64,000 nucleotides of DNA from the NCBI GenBank assembly GCA_041396905.1, contig JAWKXQ010000003.1:124001-188000 (forward strand), given 5' to 3'. The translations under genes and the position numbers were made by a program. The stretch comes from JACXVD01 sp020446665 (GTDB taxonomy: Bacteria; Pseudomonadota; Alphaproteobacteria; Sphingomonadales; Sphingomonadaceae). Every line of letters starts with the position of its first letter. Positions within the stretch are counted from its first letter, which is position 1. Below, in pieces: positions 1 to 7,680 of this stretch. Under the pieces are notes generated by a model that did no database searches, had not been told where the DNA came from, and worked only from the letters and a program-made list of their open reading frames with translations.

Positions 1-1
1 C

Positions 2-1120
2 CCGATCTGGGCCCGGCGGTCGGACCGGCGCGGGCGCAAGGCGATGATGGCGCTTGGTCTGGCCGGTTTTACGACCTCTTTCGTGCTTTCGGGTGGTGTG
101 CTGTGGGCCGGTCTGGCGGGGATGATGACCGCCATCCCCACTCTGATCCTGTTTGCACTGACACGCAGCCTCTATGGCGGCTTCGGCTCTGCCGCGCCGC
201 CCGCCGTGCAAGCCTATGTCGCCAGCCGCACACCACGCAGCGAGCGCACACGGGCACTGTCCATGGTGGCTTCCAGCTTTGCGCTGGGAACGGTGATTGG
301 TCCGGCTCTGGCACCGCTGATGATCACGCCCGGTTTCGGATTGACCGGCCCGTTCTTCATCTTTGGTCTGCTGGCAACAGGTGTGCTGGTCATGCTGAGA
401 ATGCGGCTGCCCAATGACGAACCGCAATTTGCCGCCAGGGGCAAGGCCTTTGCCGTGCCCTATTCCGCCAACTCTCCATCCAGTGATGACGATAGCAGCG
501 AGGACAGCAGCAAGCCGGAGCGGTTGCAATGGTCGGATATGCGGCTGCGCCCATGGTTGACCGCAGGCCTGCTGGGCGGGCACGCCCATGCAATGATCCT
601 GGGTACGGTAGGCTTCATGGTGCTCGACCGGCTCAATCTGCGCGACGATCCGACCGCAGGCGCGGGGCCGATCGGTCTGGTGATGATGAGCGGGGCAATC
701 GCCACATTGCTGGTACAGTGGGGGATTATCCCCCTGCTCAAACTGGGCCCGCGCGCGTCCACCCTGTGGGGTGTGCTGCTGGGGGGTGCGGGCACATTGC
801 TGGTGGGCGCATCGCAGGATTTGCATGCCATCGCAGTCAGCTTTGCGCTGGCATCAATGGGTTTCGGCCTGTTCCGGCCCGGCTTTACCGCAGGTTCTTC
901 GCTGGCGGTCAACCGGGCAGAGCAGGGCCAGGTTTCCGGGATTGTTACCTCTGCCAATGGCCTGGCCTTCATCTTCGGCCCGGTCATCGGCGTATGGCTT
1001 TACAATCATTCGGACTGGCTGAGCTTCACCACAGTCGCTCTGTTATGCGCGGCGGTGCTGATCCTTGGCTGGCGCTCGCTCGGCGATGATGCAGAGCTGA
1101 CCGCATCCGGCATGGATTAG
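2..1120 (+). CDS. MFS transporter, 5' end outside the window
   Basis: This is the C-terminal part of a major facilitator superfamily permease. The frame is open from base 2, and its first codons read PIWARRSDRRGRKAM, the conserved RxSDRxGRK loop between membrane segments 2 and 3, so about 60-70 residues are missing upstream. Further hydrophobic helices follow. A charged acidic loop rich in S, D and E (about 480-520) matches the central cytoplasmic loop between the two six-helix halves. The substrate cannot be read from the sequence. The stop codon overlaps the end of the convergent arsC by four bases. Confidence 0.85.
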   Translation, partial: PIWARRSDRRGRKAMMALGLAGFTTSFVLSGGVLWAGLAGMMTAIPTLILFALTRSLYGGFGSAAPPAVQAYVASRTPRSERTRALSMVASSFALGTVIGPALAPLMITPGFGLTGPFFIFGLLATGVLVMLRMRLPNDEPQFAARGKAFAVPYSANSPSSDDDSSEDSSKPERLQWSDMRLRPWLTAGLLGGHAHAMILGTVGFMVLDRLNLRDDPTAGAGPIGLVMMSGAIATLLVQWGIIPLLKLGPRASTLWGVLLGGAGTLLVGASQDLHAIAVSFALASMGFGLFRPGFTAGSSLAVNRAEQGQVSGIVTSANGLAFIFGPVIGVWLYNHSDWLSFTTVALLCAAVLILGWRSLGDDAELTASGMD

Positions 1121-1461
1121 AGGATATCCTGAATCGCCTCTGGCGGGCGGCACAGGCGCACGCCTTTTTCCGTTTCCACCAGCGGGCGTTCGATCAGCTT
1201 GGGATCGGCGGCCATGGCGTCCAGCACAATGTCATCATCGGCTTCGGTCAGGCCCCGTTCCTTCGCGTCAGTGCCGCTGGTGCGCAGCCCCTCGCGCGCG
1301 GCCATCCCGGCATCGCGATAAAGCTGCGCCAGCTTTTCACGGCTGGGCGGGTGCTGGAGATATTTCACCACTTCCAGATCAATATGATCGCGCGCCTGCA
1401 GCGTTTCCAGCGCCATGCGCGATTTGCTGCAATTGGGATTGTGCCAGATCGTGGCTTTCAT
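1117..1461 (-). CDS. arsC: ArsC-family arsenate reductase (glutaredoxin-like)
   Basis: This 114-residue protein has the ArsC/Spx thioredoxin fold and full family length. The N-terminus HNPNCSKSR carries the active-site cysteine (Cys11) and the anion-binding loop. The C-terminal block IERPLVETEKG followed by RLCRPPE is the usual ArsC signature. The family uses glutathione/glutaredoxin to reduce arsenate to arsenite, although chromosomal members such as YffB-like proteins may have other disulfide substrates. No arsR, arsB or acr3 gene is next to it, so a role in arsenic resistance is inferred only from the family. It converges on the upstream MFS gene. Confidence 0.85.
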   Translation of the reverse strand: MKATIWHNPNCSKSRMALETLQARDHIDLEVVKYLQHPPSREKLAQLYRDAGMAAREGLRTSGTDAKERGLTEADDDIVLDAMAADPKLIERPLVETEKGVRLCRPPEAIQDIL

Positions 1462-1534
1462 GCTGTCCTCCTGAAACTTTGCCCCCGCCTAACCGGCAAG
1501 ACTTTTTTCGCCAAGAGCGGATTTCATCCTTGCA

Positions 1535-1586
1535 ATTGATAACCATTCGCAATTAGGACGCTCTTGAGATTGAGAATGATTCGCAA
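1535..1586 (+). promoter_or_regulatory. Two Fur-box-like sites upstream of the siderophore receptor
   Basis: ATTGATAACCATTCGCAAT (1535-1553) and TTGAGAATGATTCGCAA (1570-1586) both resemble the Fur consensus GATAATGATAATCATTATC in its GATAA / GAATGAT half-sites. They lie 14-65 bases before the ATG chosen for the TonB receptor. Iron-dependent repression is the expected regulation for such a gene. The second site would be inside the coding region if the TTG at 1564 were used as start, which argues for the ATG at 1600. Confidence 0.55.
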
Positions 1587-1599
1587 GGACGAGGTAGTT

Positions 1600-3693
1600 A
1601 TGAGTTCCACCACAATCCGCCGCGCTGTTTTGCTGGCAGGGGCCACTTGCGCCGCATGGCCAGCCATCGCCCATGCCGAAACGGCGGAGGATCGCGATTA
1701 TCTGCCTGCCGATATTATCGTGACCGGCCAGCGTGACGGATATTCCAGCAATGACGGAACGAGTGCGACCAAGACCCCGACCCCGCTGATCAACGTGCCG
1801 CAGTCAGCAACCATGCTGACCCGCGACCAGATTGACGATCAGGGCATGACCCAGCTTGGCGAAGCCTTGCGCTATGTGCCAGGCATTTCGCTCGATACCG
1901 GCGAAGGGCATCGTGATCAGGTCTATATTCGGGGGCAGTCCAGCACCGCCGATTTCTATCTCGACGGGCTGCGTGACGATGCGGAATATTATCGCCCGCT
2001 CTACGCGACTGAGCGCGTCGAAGTGCTCAAGGGCGCGAATGCGCTGATCTTCGGGCGTGGCGGCGCTGGCGGCGTGATCAACCGCGTGAGCAAGCAGGCA
2101 AATCCGTCCCGCTTCTTTGCGCAAGGCAACGCCTCACTCGACACATTTGGCGCATGGTCGCTGGCGGGTGATGTGAACACGCCGCTGAGCGATATGGCGG
2201 GCCTGCGGATCAACGCCACTTACGAGGATTTCGCCAATCAGCGGGACGCCTATGATGGCCGGTTTTTCGGCATTGCGCCAACGGTCACAGTAGAACTGGG
2301 CGCAGCCACGCGCCTGACGGCAAGCTATAATTACGAAGATGATCGCCGCGTGACCGATCGCGGCATCCCCTCGCTCGGGAATGGCCCGCTACGCGGCTAT
2401 GACCGGGCCTTTTTCGGCGATCCCGATTTCAATATCGCCACGGTCAAGGCGCATATTGCCCGCACAAGGCTGGAGCATGAATTCTCGGACGGGCTGAGTG
2501 TCAATCTGACTGGCCAATATGCGAATTACGACAAGTTCTACGCCAATGTCGTGCCCTCTGGTGCAACCGCAACGACGGTGGACCTAACCGGCTATACGTC
2601 AGGCACCAGCCGGGAGAACTGGATCGGGCAAGGCAATCTGGTGTGGCAAACCTCCACCGGGCCGCTTCATCACACGCTGCTGGCCGGGTTCGAATTCGCC
2701 AACCAGCAAACCGATGCGGATCGCCATAATGTGATCTTCAGCGACGGGTCGAGCCGCCTGACTGTGCCGCTGGCCCGCAGGCTGGGAGTATCCGGCACAC
2801 AAGTGGCGGGAATTTCGCGCAACAGCATGTCACAGCTGGATATGTTTTCCGCCTATGTGCAGGACCAGATCGCCATTGGTGATCACTTCCAACTGATCGG
2901 CGGCCTGCGCTATGATGAGATCACGCTGGAATCCGCCAATCTGGTCAATGGCTTCGCCGCGCGCCGCAAGGACACGATGTGGAGCCCGCGCTTTGGCGTG
3001 GTGGCGAAACCGATGGAGAGCTTGTCCTTCTATGGCAGTTACAGCCGTAGCTTCCTGCCGCAATCGGGCGACCAGTTCACTGTGCTGGACAGCAACAGCG
3101 CCACGCTGGATCCGGAACGGTTCGAAAATTACGAGATCGGCGCGAAGTGGCTGGTCAATCCGGGCCTGTTCTTCACCGCCGCCATTTTCCGCATGGATCG
3201 GACGAACACCACCGCCACGGACCCGCTCAATCCCGGCTTCGTGATCCTGACCGGATCGAGCCGGGTCGAAGGGCTGGAGGTCCAGCTGGCGGGCGCAGTG
3301 AATGAAAAGCTGCAGCTCAATCTGGGCTATACCTATCTCGACGGGGAAATCCGCAGCGATACACGCAGCGCAGTGGCAGGCACGCCTTTGCAGCAATTGC
3401 CCACGCATCAGGCCTCGGCCTGGGCGCGTTACAAGCTGTCCGATGCCTTTGCCCTGGGCACGGGCGTGGTGTGGCAGTCCAGGCAGGATGCGGCGCTGGG
3501 CAGCAATGTGAAGCTGCCCGCCTATGCACGGGTCGATCTGGCGGCCTATTACGATGTGTCAGACCGGATTTCGCTGCAGGTGAATATCGAAAACCTGTTT
3601 GACCGGGATTATTACCCCAGCGCGCATGGCGCCAATAATATCCAGCCGGGCACGCCGCTCAGCGCGAGTTTTGGCGTGAAGGTGAAGCTCTGA
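1600..3693 (+). CDS. TonB-dependent siderophore receptor
   Basis: This 697-residue outer-membrane receptor is of the FhuA/FpvA siderophore class. A cleavable signal peptide (RRAVLLAGATCAAWP..AHA) is followed by the plug domain: residues near 55-160 include TPLINVPQSATMLTRDQI, YIRGQSSTADFYLDGLRDD and GANALIFGRGGAGGVIN. A 22-strand-type barrel follows and ends in the usual aromatic-rich strand (SFGVKVKL). The start at 1600 gives a proper signal peptide; the frame also stays open upstream to a TTG at 1564. The Fur-like sites just upstream fit ferric-siderophore uptake. The siderophore itself cannot be deduced, and no biosynthesis or ABC genes are adjacent. Confidence 0.9.
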   Translation: MSSTTIRRAVLLAGATCAAWPAIAHAETAEDRDYLPADIIVTGQRDGYSSNDGTSATKTPTPLINVPQSATMLTRDQIDDQGMTQLGEALRYVPGISLDTGEGHRDQVYIRGQSSTADFYLDGLRDDAEYYRPLYATERVEVLKGANALIFGRGGAGGVINRVSKQANPSRFFAQGNASLDTFGAWSLAGDVNTPLSDMAGLRINATYEDFANQRDAYDGRFFGIAPTVTVELGAATRLTASYNYEDDRRVTDRGIPSLGNGPLRGYDRAFFGDPDFNIATVKAHIARTRLEHEFSDGLSVNLTGQYANYDKFYANVVPSGATATTVDLTGYTSGTSRENWIGQGNLVWQTSTGPLHHTLLAGFEFANQQTDADRHNVIFSDGSSRLTVPLARRLGVSGTQVAGISRNSMSQLDMFSAYVQDQIAIGDHFQLIGGLRYDEITLESANLVNGFAARRKDTMWSPRFGVVAKPMESLSFYGSYSRSFLPQSGDQFTVLDSNSATLDPERFENYEIGAKWLVNPGLFFTAAIFRMDRTNTTATDPLNPGFVILTGSSRVEGLEVQLAGAVNEKLQLNLGYTYLDGEIRSDTRSAVAGTPLQQLPTHQASAWARYKLSDAFALGTGVVWQSRQDAALGSNVKLPAYARVDLAAYYDVSDRISLQVNIENLFDRDYYPSAHGANNIQPGTPLSASFGVKVKL

Positions 3694-3696
3694 TCT

Positions 3697-4251
3697 CTAT
3701 TCACCCTCGGCCGGGGCAGAGGGGGCCATCGCAGGCACCGCCCTTGCCGCATCTTCGGCGCTGATCCCCGGCGCGGGGGCGGCGCTGATCCGCTCCTCCC
3801 GCCGGATCACCCGCCCGGCGCGCTGCACCGCGCGGATCAGGCGGGGATAGACGCCGCAGCGGCAGATATTGGGGATCGCGTCGCGGATTTCCTGCTCGCC
3901 CGGATCGGGATTGCGCGCCAGCAGCGCGGCGGCGGACAGGGCAATGCCCGGCGTGCAGAAACCGCACTGGATCGCCTGTTCTGCCACCAGCGCCTGTTGC
4001 ACCGGATGGCTGCGATCGCGGCTGAGCCCTTCGATGGTGGTGACAAAGCGCCCCTCTGCCTCGGCAATGGTGATCAGGCAGCTGCGCAAGGCCTCGCCAT
4101 CGACGATCACCATGCAGGCACCGCAATCGCCTTCGCCGCAGCCATATTTCGTGCCGGTCAGGTTCGCAGCATCACGCAGCGCCCAGAGCAGAGGCGTGTC
4201 CGGGTCCATATCGAACTGGACCGGGCGGGTATTGACGGTGAGTTTCGACAT
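3697..4251 (-). CDS. (2Fe-2S)-binding subunit of a xanthine dehydrogenase/isoquinoline oxidoreductase-type enzyme
   Basis: This 184-residue small subunit belongs to molybdenum hydroxylases such as IorA and CoxS. The N-terminal plant-type ferredoxin cluster is GCGEGDCGACMV with a fourth Cys in RSCLI. The C-terminal cluster is CGFCTPG plus ICRCGVYPR, so all eight cysteine ligands are present. An alanine/proline-rich tail extends about 30 residues beyond the usual end. The molybdopterin large subunit that normally accompanies it is not next to it: the neighbours are a TonB receptor (convergent) and a class II aldolase 16 bases upstream on the same strand. The electron-transfer partner must be encoded elsewhere, or the subunit is an orphan. 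Confidence 0.88.
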   Translation of the reverse strand: MSKLTVNTRPVQFDMDPDTPLLWALRDAANLTGTKYGCGEGDCGACMVIVDGEALRSCLITIAEAEGRFVTTIEGLSRDRSHPVQQALVAEQAIQCGFCTPGIALSAAALLARNPDPGEQEIRDAIPNICRCGVYPRLIRAVQRAGRVIRREERISAAPAPGISAEDAARAVPAMAPSAPAEGE

Positions 4252-4267
4252 GCGACCCTAAGCGAGT

Positions 4268-5026
4268 TCAGTCGCGCCAGCTGCGGTCAATGCTGTCCAG
4301 CTTGCGGATCCATGCCTGCAGATCGGCATGGCCGGGGCCGCCGGGCAGCTCGACCTGGTTCTGGTCCCGCTGATGCACGGCGATCACTTCGGGCGGCACA
4401 ATGATCGGCTTGCCCATGCTGGCAGTCTTCACCTGCACTTCGCAGGCGCGCTGAAGCATGTAGTAGGACAGGAACATTTCCGCCACCGTGCGCCCCATCA
4501 CCACCGGGCCATGATTGCGCAGCATCAGAATGCGATTAGTGCCCAGGTTCTCCAGCAAGCGCGCGCCCTCTTCCTCGCGCACGGTAATGCCTTCGAAATC
4601 GTGATAGCCGATATGCCCCTGGAAGAAGCAGCTGTAGAAATTGGTCGGCGCCAGCCCTCCCTCGGTCGCGCAGACTGCCATCGTATCGGGCGTGTGCGTG
4701 TGCACAATGGCATGCGCCCAGTCGAGGTGGCGGTGGAAATAGGCATGCTGGGTAAAGCCGGCCTTGTTCACCGGGTAATTGCCCGACAAAGTGTTGCCAT
4801 CAATGTCGATCTTGACGAGGTTTGACGCCGTGACTTCACCCCACAGCAGGCCAAAGGGGTTAATCAGGAAAGCATCGGGTTCATCGGGCACCCTCACGCT
4901 GATGTGGTTGTAGATGGATTCGCTCCACCCCAGCATGTCGAAAATGCGATAGCAGGCGGCCAGTTCCAGCCGTGCATTCCATTCCGCTTCGCTGCAAATG
5001 TCTGCGATCTTTGCCTGCGTCGCCAT
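4268..5026 (-). CDS. Class II aldolase/adducin family protein
   Basis: The 252-residue protein covers the complete aldolase II/adducin domain. The zinc-binding histidines appear in AIVHTHTPDTMAVCA and in the later LMLRNHGPVVMG. The phosphate/substrate-loop region YNHISVRVP is at the N-terminus. The substrate is not identifiable. Family members cleave sugar phosphates or are uncharacterised dehydratase-like proteins. It is transcribed with the downstream 2Fe-2S gene (16-base gap) and divergently from a cupin dioxygenase. The GTATG-A-CATAC palindrome in the shared promoter region could control both directions. Confidence 0.85.
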   Translation of the reverse strand: MATQAKIADICSEAEWNARLELAACYRIFDMLGWSESIYNHISVRVPDEPDAFLINPFGLLWGEVTASNLVKIDIDGNTLSGNYPVNKAGFTQHAYFHRHLDWAHAIVHTHTPDTMAVCATEGGLAPTNFYSCFFQGHIGYHDFEGITVREEEGARLLENLGTNRILMLRNHGPVVMGRTVAEMFLSYYMLQRACEVQVKTASMGKPIIVPPEVIAVHQRDQNQVELPGGPGHADLQAWIRKLDSIDRSWRD

Positions 5027-5126
5027 TATGCATTCCTTTCCGCCTGAATCCGGTTGCCAGACCTATCGCACGGGATACCCGTTCGCGACAAGGCGTGACA
5101 GCCATTCTCCGACACGATAATAGTAA

Positions 5127-5137
5127 GTATGACATAC
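5127..5137. promoter_or_regulatory. 11-bp palindrome, GntR-type operator candidate
   Basis: GTATGACATAC is a perfect palindrome around a central A, located between the divergent aldolase (start 5026) and cupin (start 5224) genes. The half-site GTATG resembles operators of FCD/VanR-type GntR regulators. No regulator gene is adjacent, so the assignment is inference. Confidence 0.4.
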
Positions 5138-5223
5138 AAACTGCCAACAGAGCGGTGAGTCGGAAATCATGGCAGGTCCTGCGACAAGGTGGCGCATGGC
5201 ATTGCACGGGAAAGGAACGCATA

Positions 5224-5682
5224 ATGGCAAGCGCAACAAACGCTCCCCCTTCCGACAAGGCGGAAATCGTCGATGTCGGCTTTGGCTACAAACATCTGGT
5301 TGACCGGCTCAGCCCCGGCGGTCGCTATTTTGACGCGCAGACCGACGTGGACAGCCCCTGGGTCCCCTTTGGCGACAATGCCGCGATCAAACATCTCGCC
5401 TTCGACGTGCGCCAGAACCTGTTTTCCAACATCCTGTGGGTCAAGTGCCCCGGCGCGATTGGCACGCATCTCCATCGTGGCACCATCACCATGGTCTGCC
5501 TGGAAGGCAGCGTGCGCTATCTCGAATATGACTGGGTGGCGACGCCCGGCGGCCTGATCCAGGAAGTACCGGGCGAAAACCATACGCTGGTGACGGACAC
5601 GATCACGCTGAACGATACGCCGACTGTGTTCGAAGGGCTGAAGCAACGCTCCAGCCAGTGCAAAGTGCTGATCGCGCCGTGA
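5224..5682 (+). CDS. Cupin protein of the 2,4'-dihydroxyacetophenone dioxygenase family
   Basis: A single-domain cupin of 152 residues. The metal-binding motif is visible as GTHLHRGTITMVCLEGS (cupin motif 1, with His-x-His) and VPGENHTLVT (motif 2 His). Family members are Fe(II) dioxygenases that cleave aryl ketones, or ChrR-like sensors. The ATG at 5224 is preceded by GGAAAGGA about 9 bases upstream. The frame stays open upstream to 4972, but that stretch covers the promoter and the start of the divergent aldolase. It is divergent from the aldolase/2Fe-2S pair, which suggests a small aromatic or ketone catabolic unit. Confidence 0.75.
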   Translation: MASATNAPPSDKAEIVDVGFGYKHLVDRLSPGGRYFDAQTDVDSPWVPFGDNAAIKHLAFDVRQNLFSNILWVKCPGAIGTHLHRGTITMVCLEGSVRYLEYDWVATPGGLIQEVPGENHTLVTDTITLNDTPTVFEGLKQRSSQCKVLIAP

Positions 5683-5722
5683 GGGAGGTGTCGGCAGGTT
5701 GCGCGGGAAGACATTCTTCACG

Positions 5723-5864
5723 CGTCATTGCGAGGAGCAAAGCGACGCGGGATGGCCGTTTTGCGGAATGTGGGTCGAAAGGCAGACTTTCCGGCAACGA
5801 TCCGATTGCTGACATTTGTCACCTTCCTCTAACCCGTCACCCCGGGCTTGATCCGGGGTCCCGC
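5723..5864. repeat. Two REP-like palindromic repeats in a gene-free stretch
   Basis: The gap 5683-6336 holds no convincing gene. A CGTCATTGCGAG-type unit starts at 5723. A second unit, CGTCACCCC...GGGGTCC, spans 5835-5864 and folds as a hairpin. Both begin with CGTCA, as do the inverted repeats of the GIY-YIG element at 41.6 kb. Such units are common as dispersed repeats in sphingomonad genomes. Confidence 0.6.
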
Positions 5865-5915
5865 TTTTCTTCCGGCGCAAGGCTTGCTCAAACGAGCAAT
5901 TCGCGGAAATCAGAG

Positions 5916-5983
5916 CGGAGTGGCGCGATTGGTTCGAGGACATCGCCTGACCGAGAGCGATCCCAGCTTTCGCTGGGATGACG
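5916..5983 (+). mobile_element. 3' remnant of a GIY-YIG nuclease element
   Basis: The last codons of a GIY-YIG gene (5916-5950, reading EWRDWFEDIA then stop) are followed directly by a 33-base palindromic unit (5951-5983). That unit is identical to the right-hand inverted repeat of the intact GIY-YIG element at 41946-41978. The coding part matches 41910-41945 nearly base for base. The rest of the gene and the left repeat are missing, so this is a decayed copy. Confidence 0.75.
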
Positions 5984-6171
5984 GGAAGAGATTGCGGCAG
6001 CTCTCTACCCCATTCCAGCCCCTCAGCATCCGGACCTGACCGCCCCGGATAAGGGAAAGTGCGGGGCCAATCCTGCCAACTCCCTCCGCAACGCACAGTT
6101 TTCCTACATGCGGACGATCTGCCATAGCTTGCCTTGTCACCAACCGCGCTGAACTGCGTTTTCCCCTAAGG

Positions 6172-6267
6172 AGGTGTAACCCTGTCCGCCGCACGCCAAG
6201 CTATTGAAACAAAAGGCACTGCCCCTGCTCAACCGGGTTACACCTTGTCACCCTGTGTAACCCTGTT
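6172..6267. promoter_or_regulatory. GTGTAACCC repeat cluster upstream of the MATE exporter
   Basis: There are three copies of GTGTAACCC: direct at 6174, inverted (GGGTTACAC) at 6235-6243, and direct at 6255-6263. The last two form a perfect 9-bp inverted repeat with an 11-base spacer, 73 bases before the exporter start. This layout suits a TetR- or MarR-type repressor of an efflux gene. No regulator gene is adjacent, so the role is inferred. Confidence 0.45.
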
Positions 6268-6336
6268 CACAACTTCAAGCTGCGGGGAAAGCAAGATGGC
6301 TTCCCCCGGCCCGCGCCCCCGGCTAACGCGGTTGCA

Positions 6337-7680
6337 ATGAGCGAGGCAGCCAAACTAACACGCGGATCGATCAGCGGGCACCTCGTCGGGCAGACGACGC
6401 CGATGATTATCGGGGTCGCGGCGATGATGTCGGTCGGGCTGATCGACGCCTATTTCATCGGCCAGCTGGGCAGTGCGGAACTGGCGGCCATGTCCTTTGT
6501 CTTCCCCATCGTTACCGCGCTGGCCAGCCTGGGTGTGGGCGTGATGGTGGGGATCAATTCGGTCGTCGCCCGCGCGCTGGGTGAAGGCGATATGGAGCGC
6601 GCCCAGCGCAAGGCGAGCTTCGGCATCGCCTTCGCCTTTGCCACTGGTGCGGTGCTGGGCCTGTTGCTGCTGGCGCTCGTCACGCCGTTGTTCCGGCTGA
6701 TGCAGGCGAGCGACGAGCTGCTGCCGCTGATCCGCGCCTATATGGTGCCCTTTGCACTCGGTTTTCCGCTGGTGCTGATCAATATGGGCGTGAACGGCGT
6801 GATGCGCGGCCAGGGCGAGGCGAAGCGGACCAGCGTGATCTCCATCACCTATGCCGCCGCCAACTGGGTGCTCGATCCGATCCTGATCACCGGCGCGTTC
6901 GGTTTTGAAGGGTTCGGCATTGCCGGGGCCGCCTATGCCACGCTGATTTCATGGGGCATTGCGGTGGCGCTGGGGCTGTGGCTGCTGCGCTCGACCAGCC
7001 TGCCCTTCCGCCCCGGCGTGATCCGGCAGTGCAATCTGCGCGAAACGCTCGGGCCGATTGTTGGGGTTGCCCTGCCCGCTGCCGGGGCCAATGCGATCAA
7101 CCCGGTGGGCCTGTCTGTGCTGACCGCGCTGGTGGCGACGCAGAGCCAGGCCGCGGTGGCTGGCTTTGGCGCGGGCGGGCGCTTGCAGGCCTTTGCCGTG
7201 GTCCCCTTGCTCGCTCTGTCCGGCGCGATTGGCGGGATCGTGGGGCAGAACTGGGGCGCGAAACATTATGACCGCGCGCGGCAGGCCATGTGGCAGGCCG
7301 GGCTGTTCGCCGCTGGATACGGGCTGGTGCTGGCCGTGCTGCTATTTGCCGCAGGCGAGTGGTTCGCCCGCTTCTTCAGCGACGATCCGGCAGTGATCAA
7401 GCAATTCGCGCAATATCTGCGCATCTCCGCCTGGGGCTATGCCGGGTTTGGCGTGCTGATCACCGCCAATGGCGCGCTCAATGCGGTGGGCAAGGCCAAC
7501 CTGTCGCTGATCCAGAGCTTTGCCCGCGTGTTCCTCGTCATGCTGCCTTTCGCATGGTTCCTGCGTCCTGCCTGGGGTGAAGAAGCGATCTTTGCCGCAG
7601 AGCTGGCCGCCAATGTGCTGGGCGGCGCGGTGGCGGCTTATGTGGTGTGGCGGGTGCTGGCTCGGGGGAAGGAGGGCTAG
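6337..7680 (+). CDS. MATE family efflux transporter
   Basis: The 447-residue membrane protein has the twelve-helix layout of multidrug and toxic compound extrusion exporters. The N-terminal half contains LVGQTTPMIIGVAAMMSVGL and the conserved GVNSVVARALGEGD-type loop (here GINSVVARALGEGD). It probably couples drug or metabolite export to Na+ or H+ across the inner membrane. Its stop codon overlaps that of the convergent 5-oxoprolinase gene (shared CTAG at 7677-7680). The substrate is not readable. The GTGTAACCC cluster upstream suggests local repression. Confidence 0.9.
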   Translation: MSEAAKLTRGSISGHLVGQTTPMIIGVAAMMSVGLIDAYFIGQLGSAELAAMSFVFPIVTALASLGVGVMVGINSVVARALGEGDMERAQRKASFGIAFAFATGAVLGLLLLALVTPLFRLMQASDELLPLIRAYMVPFALGFPLVLINMGVNGVMRGQGEAKRTSVISITYAAANWVLDPILITGAFGFEGFGIAGAAYATLISWGIAVALGLWLLRSTSLPFRPGVIRQCNLRETLGPIVGVALPAAGANAINPVGLSVLTALVATQSQAAVAGFGAGGRLQAFAVVPLLALSGAIGGIVGQNWGAKHYDRARQAMWQAGLFAAGYGLVLAVLLFAAGEWFARFFSDDPAVIKQFAQYLRISAWGYAGFGVLITANGALNAVGKANLSLIQSFARVFLVMLPFAWFLRPAWGEEAIFAAELAANVLGGAVAAYVVWRVLARGKEG

